Below, one piece after another: positions 18,144-27,417 of a stretch of DNA of 64,000 nucleotides (position 1 is its first letter; the number at the start of each line of letters is the position of its first letter). Under the pieces are notes generated by a model that was not told where the DNA came from, did no database searches, and saw only the letters and a program-made list of their open reading frames with translations. Source of the DNA: Lewinellaceae bacterium (lineage in GTDB: Bacteria > Bacteroidota > Bacteroidia > Chitinophagales > Saprospiraceae); the NCBI GenBank assembly GCA_020636005.1, contig JACJYR010000002.1, positions 310,001 through 374,000 on the forward strand, read 5' to 3'. The translations under genes were made by a program, and so were the position numbers.

Positions 18144-18307
18144 TTTCCCAACACAGCTACCTTCCCCGCCCGCACCTGCCGCTCCCGGCCCTCCACCCGC
18201 CAAATATACATCCCCGCCGCCAGTCCCGCCAGCGCATAGGCCTGCCCTGGGTGCCCTGCCGACATAGACCACGGCTGAAGTTGTTAGCCCGTCAGGTCGA
18301 ACCAAAA
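18140..18307 (-). pseudogene. Orphan T9SS type A sorting-domain fragment with internal stop
   Basis: The minus strand encodes FDLTG, a TAA stop at 18284-18286, then QLQPWSMSAGHPGQAYALAG and LAAGMYIWRVEGRERQVRAG, ending KVAVLGN and TAA at 18140-18142. The phrase L-x-GMYxWRV-x-G-x-x-x-x-GKVAV is the last two strands of a T9SS type A sorting domain. No N-terminal body is attached. It faces and overlaps the secreted-protein remnant from the other strand, so the junction records a deletion or inversion. Confidence 0.6.
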
Positions 18308-18561
18308 TCTCAAAGATTTCGGAAATCTTTCCCCAACCCATTTTACCCAATGCCAAATTTTGAAGGTAAAAAGATAAAAATCTGCTGAAGAGGAAAAGTT
18401 AAAGCAAGTGGAAAGCCTGGGCCTAAGGCAAGTTTGAACCAGGGTGCGGCCTGGCAGCGTTGTTGTTCCGAACGGAGCGTACCCAACGCCCCTCCCCAAC
18501 CCTCCCGTCTTTTTTTAAAGTGCCCGTTGTTTGCTTTTGGCCGTTTGCTTTTGCCAAATGC

Positions 18562-18701
18562 TATACTGTACGCTGATGGCTTTTGGCCTTTGGCAGTTGG
18601 CAAAAGCCAATGGCCAACTGCCAACAGCTAATAGCAAACCCACAAAACCATCCGTGTTTTAGTATAATAGCAATCCAACAAAATCATCCGTTTTTAATAT
18701 A
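18562..18701 (+). repeat. Repeat C, copy 2, with duplicated 3' part
   Basis: Full family C element at 18562-18666 (TATACTGTACGCTGATGG ... GTGTTTTAGTATA). Directly after it, 18667-18701 repeats the element's last 35 bases in worn form (ATAGCAATCCAACAAAATCA, ending TTTTTAATATA). It lies upstream of the TonB receptor gene. Confidence 0.8.
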
Positions 18702-18732
18702 AAACACCCCTGCCAAGTCGTGACAAATGCAC

Positions 18733-18740
18733 TACCTTTG
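18733..18740 (+). promoter_or_regulatory. Candidate -7 element of the TonB receptor gene
   Basis: TACCTTTG is an exact TAnnTTTG match 26 bases before the ATG at 18767. The TTG -33 box is missing, as may be expected if an ECF sigma factor (such as the one at 14850) drives this gene. Confidence 0.5.
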
Positions 18741-18766
18741 ATACCTGTCCTAACCACTCGTGAAAA

Positions 18767-21433
18767 ATGAAGAAGACCGGGTTGATATGCCTTTTCCTGA
18801 TGGCGCTCTACCAACTGGGCGCACAGCCACTCCTGGAAAAAAGGGTGTCGCTCTCGGCCCGGGACGAACCGCTCGAAGAGGTACTGTACCAACTGATCGA
18901 CAAGGAGGGCATCCAGCTATCGTTCAGCAACAGCATCCTCCCACCAAAGAAAAGGGTAACCCTTGAGATAGACCAGCAGCCGCTCGGCACTGCCCTCGCA
19001 CAAATCCTGGACGGCACGCCCATTGCCTTCCGGGTGGTCGGCGGACAGGTCGTTTTATACCGCAAAAAAGAACAACCGGAAGAAACCACCACCTACACCA
19101 TCAGCGGCTACGTGAAAGATGCGGAAACGGGCGAGGCCATCTACGGCGCGGTGGTATATGAACCTGATCTGCTGGTCGGCACCTATACCAATGAATTCGG
19201 TTACTACAGCATCACCCTGCCCCGAAATGACCACGGCTTGCTTTTCTCTTATTTGGGCTACCGCACGGACACGGTCACGTTGTCGTTGCTGAAAGACTTT
19301 TTGCTGGATATGGCACTCCAGCCTGCCTACCTCGCCGAAGTCATCGTCAACTCTTTCGCCGACTCCGTCCAGTTGGAAACGGGCCTCAGCCAGATCACTA
19401 TCAACCTGGCCCAGGCGGCCAGGATGCCCGCCCTTGGCGGCGAGGCCGACCTGCTGCGCATCGGGCACACGCTGCCGGGCATCCAGACCGGCACCGACGG
19501 CTTCGGCGGCATCTCCGTCCGGGGCGGCAACGTGGACCAAAACCTCTTCCTCCTGGACGGTGTGCCGGTGTACAATGCCATGCACGGGGCCGGCGTATAT
19601 TCCATCTTCAATACGACCGCTGTGCGCAGCATCCAACTGAGCAAGGGCGTGTTCCCGGCCCAGTACGGCGGCAGGATTTCCTCCGTGTGGGACGTGCAGA
19701 CCAAGGAAGGCAACTCCAACTTTTTTCAGGGCGAAGTGGACATCGGCCTCAGCTCCGGCAAGCTGACCCTCGAAGGGCCCTTCAAGGGTAAAAAAGGCTC
19801 CTTTTTCATATCCGGCAGGCGGGCGTTTTTCGACTTTTACAGCGAGCCTATCACCCGGCGGCTGCGGCGGGAAAACGATGTGGACGGCAGCATCGGCTAT
19901 TATTTTTACGACCTCAACTTCAAGACCAACTACCAGCTTTCCCCGAAGGACAGGGTCTATCTCAGCTACTACCAGGGCAAGGACTATTTCACCGACCGCT
20001 ACGATCAGTTCAAATGGTTCGCCGACACGCTGGCCGCCCTCCGGGACAAAGAAGACATTGACTGGGGCAACCGCATCGCCTCCCTGCGTTGGAACCACAA
20101 CTACAACAACAAACTCTTCGGCAACACCAGCCTGACCTTCAGCCAATACTTTTACCGCTCCGAAAAGCTGATAGACCTGGAAATCCTGCAAAACGACACC
20201 CGCCTTCGGCGGGACATTGATTACAGCATTTACTTTTCCGACATCCGGGACTTTTCCCTGAAAACAGATTTCGACTACTCCGCCTCGCCACAGCACCAGT
20301 TCCGTTTTGGAGCCAGCGCCATCAAGCACCGCTTCCAGCCGGGCATCGTCAACTTCAACCAATCCAGCATCATCGGCAGCATCGAACTGGATACGCTGGG
20401 CGAAACAAACAAGCAGCCGCTCGAATCCTATGAATTCGACGCCTATGTGCAGGACGAGATCAAAATCGGCAAATTTCTCGAAGCCAACATTGGCCTGCGG
20501 GCATCGGCACTCGCCGTTGAGGACAAGGTTTATTTGTCCCCCCAGCCACGGGTCCTGCTTTCCTATTTTCCCGACAAAAACCTGTCGTTCCATGCCTCCG
20601 CCGGCCGGGTCACGCAGTTTTTGCACCTGCTCAGCCCCACCAGCTTTGGCCTGCCAAAAGACCTCTGGGTGAGCGCCACGGCCAAGGTGCCGCCGCAGCA
20701 ATCGTGGCAATATGTGCTGGGAGTGAAAAGGAAATTCGCCGGGGGCCTGCAGGCTAGCCTGGAGGGTTATTACAAGACCATGTCCGGCCTGATAGTGTTC
20801 AAGGGCATTTTTTTGGAGCGCATCAATGCGCAAAGCTGGCAGGAACCGGAGGCGATTTCCCGTGGAAAGGGCTGGTCGTACGGACTGGAAGCCCTGGTGC
20901 AATGGGAGCGGGAAAAAGCAAGTGCCTGGCTGGGTTATACCCTGGCCAAGTCTGAGCGGCAGTTCGACAATGAAATAAACGGCGGCAGGAAGTTCCCTAC
21001 CCGCCTGGACCGGCGCCACAATTTCAACTTACAGTTTTTGTACAAATTCAACCGGCTATGGGAATTCTCCCTCGGCTTCGTCTATGCCACCGGGGCGGCC
21101 TTCACCTTTCCGCTGGAGGAGTACGAGTTCGTGCAGCCGCCCGGCTCGCCCCCGCTCGACATCATCCAGACCCCCCGCCCGGTTGACAACCTGAACAACT
21201 TCCGCCTGCCTGCCTACCACAAGCTCGACCTGGCCCTCAACCATTATTTCTGGCAGCGCAAGGCCCGCCATGCCATCCGGGTCGGTGTGTTCAATGTTTA
21301 CGACCGCAGGAACCCGCTGTACTACAGCCTCCGGGATCGCTTTGACGAAAGCGGTGAGTTGAACCGGCAGATTATACAGGTGAGCTTACTGCCCATTTTT
21401 CCGACGTTGCGGTATAGTTTAGAGTTTCGGTAA
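18767..21433 (+). CDS. TonB-dependent receptor with STN signalling domain (FecA-like)
   Basis: 888 residues. After the signal peptide comes an STN domain (about 25-98: VSLSARDEPLEEVLYQLIDK), a carboxypeptidase-regulatory-like domain (about 108-190: SGYVKDAETGEAIYGAVVYE), a plug (about 195-310: GGISVRGGNVDQNLFLLDGV) and a 22-strand-type barrel ending in an aromatic residue-rich strand (LRYSLEFR). It transports a ligand across the outer membrane with TonB energy, and the STN domain can signal to a FecR protein. No SusD partner lies nearby, arguing against a polysaccharide SusCD pair. Sigma and FecR genes lie 2-4 kb upstream on the same strand. Confidence 0.92.
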   Translation: MKKTGLICLFLMALYQLGAQPLLEKRVSLSARDEPLEEVLYQLIDKEGIQLSFSNSILPPKKRVTLEIDQQPLGTALAQILDGTPIAFRVVGGQVVLYRKKEQPEETTTYTISGYVKDAETGEAIYGAVVYEPDLLVGTYTNEFGYYSITLPRNDHGLLFSYLGYRTDTVTLSLLKDFLLDMALQPAYLAEVIVNSFADSVQLETGLSQITINLAQAARMPALGGEADLLRIGHTLPGIQTGTDGFGGISVRGGNVDQNLFLLDGVPVYNAMHGAGVYSIFNTTAVRSIQLSKGVFPAQYGGRISSVWDVQTKEGNSNFFQGEVDIGLSSGKLTLEGPFKGKKGSFFISGRRAFFDFYSEPITRRLRRENDVDGSIGYYFYDLNFKTNYQLSPKDRVYLSYYQGKDYFTDRYDQFKWFADTLAALRDKEDIDWGNRIASLRWNHNYNNKLFGNTSLTFSQYFYRSEKLIDLEILQNDTRLRRDIDYSIYFSDIRDFSLKTDFDYSASPQHQFRFGASAIKHRFQPGIVNFNQSSIIGSIELDTLGETNKQPLESYEFDAYVQDEIKIGKFLEANIGLRASALAVEDKVYLSPQPRVLLSYFPDKNLSFHASAGRVTQFLHLLSPTSFGLPKDLWVSATAKVPPQQSWQYVLGVKRKFAGGLQASLEGYYKTMSGLIVFKGIFLERINAQSWQEPEAISRGKGWSYGLEALVQWEREKASAWLGYTLAKSERQFDNEINGGRKFPTRLDRRHNFNLQFLYKFNRLWEFSLGFVYATGAAFTFPLEEYEFVQPPGSPPLDIIQTPRPVDNLNNFRLPAYHKLDLALNHYFWQRKARHAIRVGVFNVYDRRNPLYYSLRDRFDESGELNRQIIQVSLLPIFPTLRYSLEFR

Positions 21434-21571
21434 TGACCTGGAAAAGCAACACCCTCATTGCCAATAAAGACCGCCACCTTTTCCCGGGTGCTGCCATTAC
21501 CTGGATCATAAAAACCCAAATCGGCAACTAATTTTTCAACGTTTTTTAACTTGCCGTATCAATAACAAGCC

Positions 21572-23509
21572 ATGCAAAAAGCCATGCAAAAAGCCACTCT
21601 TACCAGCTTACTGCTGCTGTTGGCCTACTTCGGCCAGGCCCAATGCCCCGACGCTTTTTTCTGTTCCCCTGAAAAGGATGTCCTCGTGTTCAGGGACTCC
21701 ATTCCCGAATGCGAGGACATCTTCGACGGGCAGCAAGATGGTTTTACGGATTTTGTGGAGTTTTTAGGGTGTGCGGATGGACGGAATTGGGTGACGAGGT
21801 TTTTTAGGCGGGATAAGTTTTTTCCTTGTCAATTTGAGGAAAATTTTGGGAGTTACAACGATTCCCTGACTTACCAAACCGTTTTCTTTGAAGATTTTGA
21901 GGACGATACTTTGCAGACGAAATATTGGTACACTTTGGACGATGAAAATCCTCCTTTGAGGAAAAACTTAATTCCATGCAGCCATGAGCATACACTTAGA
22001 ACGCCAAAAAGAGTAAAAATAAATGATGGCCTACTCCATTTGGAAACAAGCAATCTTGATGGCCCGCATACTTTTATTTGTAAAGAAGACGATGGATCGG
22101 AAGGATATACTACAAGGGACTACTCAACAGGCTTTGTAATGACTTATCAAGGAATTCCGATATCGGGAGAGGAAGCTTGTTTTAGATATGGAAAATATTC
22201 CATCCGAGCAAAACTTCCCAGGGAAGATGGTGGTCAATCATCCTTTTGGATGTACGGCTGGGGTGGTGAAATAGATGTTTTTGAGAAATGTACGCCAGAT
22301 TGTAATAAAATCCAAATTAGTAGGTACCCCTACATTTCATTCCCACATAGTAATGTTTGTGATTCAATTTCTGACCCATTGATCGGTTACTCTAAAGATT
22401 ATGAAATAGGCAACTTAAATAAATTCAGAGAATACATTTTTGAATGGACACCGCACAAATTAACGTTCTATGTAGATGGAATTCTTTTGAGAACATTGCA
22501 CAGGTATTGGAGAATTGAAAAAAACAAAGGGAACAATGATTGGTGTGCCAAACCCCTTGAATGCTGGGAATTGCCCACAAATGGTGAATTTAATGTCTGG
22601 GAACACATTGCATGGTGGCCACTTGATAATAAGCTTGATATATTTTTAAGCAGTGGGATCAATAAAGAAAAAGGAAATCCGAGTTTTTCAGAATTTTTAG
22701 TGGATTGGGTTAAAGTCGAACAAAAAACTGCTGCCTTTCTTTCTGCCCCATCTGCTGTTTGCGATACTCTTGAAGCAGTAATTTACTTAGAGAACATAGA
22801 TCCATCGCTAATAAACTCATGGAAAACTTCGCCAAATTTACAAATAGTAAAAACTATGGAAAATGCAGCAATAATAAAGAAAACAAATGTTGAGGGTGTG
22901 GAAGAAGATGGGTGGGTCGAAGTAAATCTTTCTGACAAGAATTGCTGCTTCGGCCAGACCCTAAGAAAAGAAATAATTACAAATGTGCCTACAGTACCCA
23001 GAGTAAGTGTCCAAAAAAACTGCAACTCCATACACCTGTCGGCTTCTGGTACAAAAGAAAAAAACGCCTTAAGCTGGGAAATCGACGGGCAAATAGACGT
23101 GAATCCTTTTACTTATTGCAACGAACGAAAGGTAGATATACCAACCCATCCTGACTCAACTAAAAACATAATTAGCTATGTACTGTCAGTGAATAATGAG
23201 TGCGGAGAAACCCAAATCGTTGCAAAAGAAAGCATACTTCGGTGCCACAATTCGCCTTCTCTGCTATTGTACCCAAACCCTGCAACAACCCAATTGTATG
23301 TTCGGTTGGAAAATTTTGATTTGACTAAACAAAAAAAACCAGTAACATTCAGAATCCTCAATGAGGCTGGTCAAATTTTATACAGCCTGAGATCTTGGAA
23401 ACTAACTGAAATAATTGATATTAAAGAGCTGAGAAACGGTGCCTATATTTTAGCCGCTTCCATTGACGACAAATCCGTGGTTTCAGATACTTTTATTGTT
23501 CAACAATAA
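21572..23509 (+). CDS. Secreted GH16-like glucanase with T9SS type A sorting domain
   Basis: 645 residues. The start region carries a duplicated 12-base unit (MQKAMQKA), so initiation may be at 21572 or 21584. After the signal peptide, a GH16-like lectin-fold domain spans about 100-390; the catalytic signature ExDxxE is present as EIDVFE (Glu233, Asp235, Glu238), with SFWMYGWGGE before it and VDGILLRTL after it. Such enzymes cut beta-1,3 or mixed-linked glucans. The middle part (400-560) is unassigned. The C-terminus, from LLLYPNPATTQLYVRLENFD, is a type A T9SS signal. From about 21850 the gene is strikingly AT-rich compared with both flanks. Confidence 0.85.
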   Translation: MQKAMQKATLTSLLLLLAYFGQAQCPDAFFCSPEKDVLVFRDSIPECEDIFDGQQDGFTDFVEFLGCADGRNWVTRFFRRDKFFPCQFEENFGSYNDSLTYQTVFFEDFEDDTLQTKYWYTLDDENPPLRKNLIPCSHEHTLRTPKRVKINDGLLHLETSNLDGPHTFICKEDDGSEGYTTRDYSTGFVMTYQGIPISGEEACFRYGKYSIRAKLPREDGGQSSFWMYGWGGEIDVFEKCTPDCNKIQISRYPYISFPHSNVCDSISDPLIGYSKDYEIGNLNKFREYIFEWTPHKLTFYVDGILLRTLHRYWRIEKNKGNNDWCAKPLECWELPTNGEFNVWEHIAWWPLDNKLDIFLSSGINKEKGNPSFSEFLVDWVKVEQKTAAFLSAPSAVCDTLEAVIYLENIDPSLINSWKTSPNLQIVKTMENAAIIKKTNVEGVEEDGWVEVNLSDKNCCFGQTLRKEIITNVPTVPRVSVQKNCNSIHLSASGTKEKNALSWEIDGQIDVNPFTYCNERKVDIPTHPDSTKNIISYVLSVNNECGETQIVAKESILRCHNSPSLLLYPNPATTQLYVRLENFDLTKQKKPVTFRILNEAGQILYSLRSWKLTEIIDIKELRNGAYILAASIDDKSVVSDTFIVQQ

Positions 23510-23536
23510 GAGAATAAATAAACTAATTTTACACCA

Positions 23537-25018
23537 GTGCTCAATCAAGTCTTTGGCATTCTTAGCGTTTGTATAGCCTGTTGCGTTTTTTATTGGTCAT
23601 ATCGCCAATACATTAATTGTAACATAACAAGGTCAATTGTCCTGATTGTTTTCGCTGGGTTTGTTTTGAGAGTTTATGCAGGGAGCGACCTCTATGTTCA
23701 TAAGTGGGACGAGCGTTACCATGCATTAGTTGCAAAAAATATGATAGAACATCCTTTTAGGCCCATGCTTTATAAGGATCCAGTCATGCCCTATAATTTT
23801 AAAAGTTGGACATCAAATCACATTTGGGTACATAAACAGCCTTTTCCTCTATGGGCAATGGCAGGCAGTATGGCTTTTTTTGGCGTTAATGAAATTGCGC
23901 TTAGGATGCCGTCCATCATATTGTCTTCCATTGCTGTTTACTTTACTTTTTTTATTGGATACTTCTATTTTGGGAAAAAAGTCGGTTTACTAGCAGCTTT
24001 CTTCCACAGCATAAATGGTTTATTGATCGAAATAACAGCAGGCAGGGTAGCTACAGATCATCCTGATATATTTTTTGTTTGTCTTGTAGAGTTGTCAATT
24101 TTCTTTTGCATTCTGGGTTTAAAAAGAGATAGGCTATTTTTTTACTTATTTGCAGGGATTTCACTGGGATTGGCCATACTGTCGAAATGGCTCCCTGCGC
24201 TAATAGTCCTACCTGTTTGGTTATTTTTAGCATTGGATTCAAAACCGATGAAGCCGACTAAAATCATCTTGCAAACTGCAACCATATTGGGGGCAGCTCT
24301 TTTTATTGTACTTCCTTGGCAGATTTACATTCACCTCAGCTTTCCAAATGAAACTAAATGGGAAAGTCATTTTAATTGGCTCCATATCACTCAAGCGTTG
24401 GATGGTCAGGCAGGTTCAATATTCTACCATTTTAACAAAATGAGAATTATATGGGGGGAGTTGATTTACCTTCCCGTAGGTTGGTTTATTTTTCAATCTG
24501 TTAAACGCAAAAGCAACCGCCACTTTTCACTGCTTATTTGGGTTTTTGTTCCATTTATTTTCTTCTCTATGGTCGCCACTAAAATGCAGGCATACACCTT
24601 GTTTACTGCGCCTGCTTTATTTATTATTCTTTCATGGCATTGTATTGCTCTGATGCAAAAACCGCTTTATTTCAGGCATAAGATTTTCAGCAAAATTATC
24701 CTTGCCCTCTTGGTTTTACTACCCATTCGATACTGTATCGAGCGGGTAAAACCTTTCAAACAGCGGGAACGGTATCCAGAATGGGTGTCCGTATTAAAAG
24801 ATTTAGGACAAAAGTACAAAGGCTCCAATATTGTATTATTCAATGAACCTCGACCTATCGAAGCAATGTTTTACACTAATTTTACTGCCTATTCAAACAT
24901 CCCAGAAAAAGATGTTATTATTGAACTTGCAAACAATGGGTATTTGATTTTGATACGAAAAGCAGACAATATCCGAGAAAAAATTTTCGAACTTGATTCC
25001 GTAAAAATTATAGACTAA
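23537..25018 (+). CDS. GT39-like (PMT/ArnT-type) membrane glycosyltransferase
   Basis: 493 residues beginning at GTG 23537. About eleven hydrophobic segments form a GT-C fold. The first extracytoplasmic loop carries the acidic catalytic motif HKWDERYHALVAKNM (Asp-Glu near residue 57). Enzymes of this group move a sugar from a polyprenyl-phosphate donor to lipid or protein in the periplasm. It follows the GH16 gene by 27 bases and shares its AT-rich composition, so the two look like one imported unit. Acceptor unknown. Confidence 0.85.
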   Translation: MLNQVFGILSVCIACCVFYWSYRQYINCNITRSIVLIVFAGFVLRVYAGSDLYVHKWDERYHALVAKNMIEHPFRPMLYKDPVMPYNFKSWTSNHIWVHKQPFPLWAMAGSMAFFGVNEIALRMPSIILSSIAVYFTFFIGYFYFGKKVGLLAAFFHSINGLLIEITAGRVATDHPDIFFVCLVELSIFFCILGLKRDRLFFYLFAGISLGLAILSKWLPALIVLPVWLFLALDSKPMKPTKIILQTATILGAALFIVLPWQIYIHLSFPNETKWESHFNWLHITQALDGQAGSIFYHFNKMRIIWGELIYLPVGWFIFQSVKRKSNRHFSLLIWVFVPFIFFSMVATKMQAYTLFTAPALFIILSWHCIALMQKPLYFRHKIFSKIILALLVLLPIRYCIERVKPFKQRERYPEWVSVLKDLGQKYKGSNIVLFNEPRPIEAMFYTNFTAYSNIPEKDVIIELANNGYLILIRKADNIREKIFELDSVKIID

Positions 25019-25032
25019 AACATCTTTTTCCC

Positions 25033-25938
25033 TCACCGCCCCAAAAAATCCCCCACCCCCACCCCCCAGGGCTTCCACGCCCAGGGGATCAGCGTAAAAT
25101 GCTCCTTTTTCAAAAATTCCTTCCTGAAAAAGACCACCCCAAAAAAGAACAAATCGATGGTCAGTGTAACTTGTGGGTGCTGTTTAATTTCTTGCCATGC
25201 CGCTTCCATACCTGCCGACCAGTGGATGTCGTCGAAGACGAAAATGCTGTTTTCATGGGCATGGGAGAGGCAATCCCGGAAATATTGCAGGGTCGGCTCT
25301 TTGCGGTGGTTGCCGTCCACGAATACATAGTCGAGGCTGCCCAACTCGGCCAGGGCTTCGGGCAACAGCTCTTCAAAACGGCCTTCCAGCAGGCCCACGT
25401 TTTTTAGCTCCATCAACTTGAAGTGCTGGGCAGCCAGGTGCGCCACATTGGGATCGCCTTCCACCGTGACCAGGCAGGCGTTCATGGCGGCAGCTGATTG
25501 GTAGGCGGTGGAAATACCGAGGGAAGTACCCAGTTCCAGCATTTTTTTGGGCTTGTAGTGCTGTACCAGCCGGAACAACAGTTGGTTAACGAAGGGCTGG
25601 TGGCCGGAGTATTTTGCCAGGCTGGCAATGGTGCGTTCCTTGCTTTTGCTCACCTGCGAGCCTGCCCCGAAGTCGGTGATGGGGATGACCCGCTTATCGG
25701 CCAGCATGTGGCGGCGCAGTACTTCTATTTCCGAGAAGGCATAAAACCACCGGTCGTCTTCCAGCACGTTTTCAACAAAATCGAAAACAAAGGGAGAGTG
25801 TACGTTGTACCTCGTCTTGGCGGTGAAATAGTACCGGAGAAACCGGAAGAATAGTTTTACCAATTGCTTTGAGTGATTGTTTCGGGGGCAAAATAGGAAG
25901 TTTTTCCAGTTGGCAGATCGTCGTTGGCCGTTGGGCAA
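25033..25938 (-). CDS. Class I SAM-dependent O-methyltransferase-like protein
   Basis: 301 residues from ATG 25938, but the first 25 residues (MPNGQRRSANWKNFLFCPRN) look like non-coding lead; TTG at 25861-25863 (LVKLFFRFLRYYF) is a more natural start. The SAM motif is MLELGTSLGISTAY, followed by VTVEGDPNVAHLAAQHF and LDYVFVDGNHRKEPTLQYF, the pattern of O-methyltransferase 3/24 families. Substrate unknown. It ends only 14 bases from the convergent glycosyltransferase stop. Confidence 0.8.
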   Translation of the reverse strand: MPNGQRRSANWKNFLFCPRNNHSKQLVKLFFRFLRYYFTAKTRYNVHSPFVFDFVENVLEDDRWFYAFSEIEVLRRHMLADKRVIPITDFGAGSQVSKSKERTIASLAKYSGHQPFVNQLLFRLVQHYKPKKMLELGTSLGISTAYQSAAAMNACLVTVEGDPNVAHLAAQHFKLMELKNVGLLEGRFEELLPEALAELGSLDYVFVDGNHRKEPTLQYFRDCLSHAHENSIFVFDDIHWSAGMEAAWQEIKQHPQVTLTIDLFFFGVVFFRKEFLKKEHFTLIPWAWKPWGVGVGDFLGR

Positions 25939-26059
25939 TTGCAGGAAAATATTAACAAGGGGATAACAGGGGCGTTTTCAACAAACAGACTAACAGGCGT
26001 TACAGGGGCGTTCTTGTGGCCTTCGCCGATATTGGCACCCGGATTTAATACAAAGCAAC

Positions 26060-26623
26060 ATGAAAAAACTGATGGCGCTTGTCTTTGCCTTGTTCATTTT
26101 TTCCCTGATACAAGCTCAATCTTATATGACAGCGGCGGGCATCCGGCTCGGCACCGACTGGGGCATCACCCTCCAGCAGCGCCTTGCTAAAAACACGACT
26201 GTTGAAGGGATTTTGCAATCCAGTTTGCAGCGGGAAGAGCTCATGGTGACGGGCCTGGTCGAACAGCATTACCCCATCCTCACCAAGGGCCTGAATGTCT
26301 ATTTCGGAGGCGGCGTCCACAAAGGCTGGATTTCACAACCAAAAGATGCGGAACTCACCGCCCCTGAATACAAAGACCCGTTCGGCATTTCGCTCGTGGC
26401 GGGTGCGGAAATTACACTGGGGCGGATCAATGTTTCCTACGACTTCAAGCCGGCCTTCAACATTTCCGGGGGGGAACAAAATTTTTACACCCAAACGGGT
26501 GTCTCTGTGCGATATGCACTGTTGAGCAACAAGGTGTACAAGAAAATAGTCAAGAAAAAGAAGAAAAAGAAAAGGCAGCAAGCAGGGAAAAAATGGTGGA
26601 TGTTCTGGAAAAAAGTGGAATGA
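26060..26623 (+). CDS. Outer-membrane beta-barrel-like protein with Lys-rich tail
   Basis: 187 residues. The signal peptide (1-20, FALFIFSLIQAQ) is followed by alternating strands (YMTAAGIRLGTDWGITLQQR, GINVSYDFKPAFN-like) typical of small eight-stranded outer-membrane barrels. After the last strand (SVRYALLSNKVYKK) the protein adds a tail of about 28 residues made mainly of Lys with Trp, KKKKKKKRQQAGKKWWMFWK. Such a tail after a barrel is unusual. Function unknown. Confidence 0.75.
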   Translation: MKKLMALVFALFIFSLIQAQSYMTAAGIRLGTDWGITLQQRLAKNTTVEGILQSSLQREELMVTGLVEQHYPILTKGLNVYFGGGVHKGWISQPKDAELTAPEYKDPFGISLVAGAEITLGRINVSYDFKPAFNISGGEQNFYTQTGVSVRYALLSNKVYKKIVKKKKKKKRQQAGKKWWMFWKKVE

Positions 26624-26691
26624 TGCATTGCCACATGGGCCCATTGTTTCAGGGCCTGGGCAGACGTCGAAACAATGCAACCATGAAACCC

Positions 26692-27165
26692 TCAAAAAAC
26701 CTGCTTTCCGTCTTTTGAAAAAGTGAGGATGGCTTTGTAGTTATAGGAGTTGTCTTCCTGTTCTTCGAACATTTGTCCTTGTTTCACCACGTAATTGCCA
26801 TTTTCCTCGATGACGTAAAAGTAGTCGCCTGCACCGGCCCACCAGCCCCCGGCTGCGTCAATAGCATTGGCGGGTATCTGGTATTGCTCGTAGAGATCCT
26901 TGGTAATGGATTCGCAGGCCAGGATGTCGGCTACCTTGACACGGCTGTCGCCCATTTTGACGAACACCTCGTTTTGGGGGGCGCCCGTGTCTGCATTGGG
27001 TTCTTCGACAGGCTGGCAAATGAATTTGATAGTGGCTGGCGCGATGCCGGCCTGATTCGACGACCCGCCAGCTCCAGCTTCTTTGCTGGACGAATTGTTA
27101 TCGGTCTTACAACCAATGAGCAGGGGGAGGCAAAGCAGCAGCGAAAAAACTATTTTATTGATCAT
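26692..27165 (-). CDS. Small lipoprotein of unknown function
   Basis: 157 residues with a lipoprotein signal (PLLIGCKTDN, Cys19). A short Ser/Gly linker precedes a compact domain holding FVKMGDSRVKVADILACESI and GGWWAGAGDYFYVIEENGNY. I know no family for it, though similar lipoproteins are common in Saprospirales. Repeat G1 begins 9 bases before its start codon and probably carries or disturbs its promoter. Confidence 0.75.
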   Translation of the reverse strand: MINKIVFSLLLCLPLLIGCKTDNNSSSKEAGAGGSSNQAGIAPATIKFICQPVEEPNADTGAPQNEVFVKMGDSRVKVADILACESITKDLYEQYQIPANAIDAAGGWWAGAGDYFYVIEENGNYVVKQGQMFEEQEDNSYNYKAILTFSKDGKQVF

Positions 27166-27173
27166 TGTTTCTG

Positions 27174-27310
27174 ATGCGGTTAACGGGTTTATTTTTTAAA
27201 TTCGTTGATTTTCAGGAGGTTAAATCCTGGTGATTTTGAAAACCACCAGGATTTAGTTTTCCAAACAACTGAAAAAGTGGCAATTTATTTAACCTGTTAT
27301 ACACATTACC
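27174..27310 (-). repeat. Repeat G, copy 1
   Basis: Family G is about 115-137 bases with ends related to ATGCGAATAACGGGTTAAAT and its inverse, and a central hairpin. Here the hairpin is AAATCCTGGTG/CACCAGGATTT (11-base arms). Other copies are at 28024 and 30834; this one is in reverse orientation. Confidence 0.8.
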
Positions 27311-27417
27311 GTTGATTGGTGTGGGGCGAAGCTATGGAATTTTTATGGCTGCCTTTACGGCACTGACTGTTCTTCGTTGATAATTATCCCCTTGTGGCCG
27401 ATGGCCTGTTTTTCCCA

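Noticed and set aside
19055..21019. 654-codon open frame on the minus strand
   Set aside because: It lies wholly inside the TonB receptor gene in the opposite sense; its product is low-complexity Gly/Val/Ala-rich with no domain, an effect of GC-rich codons.
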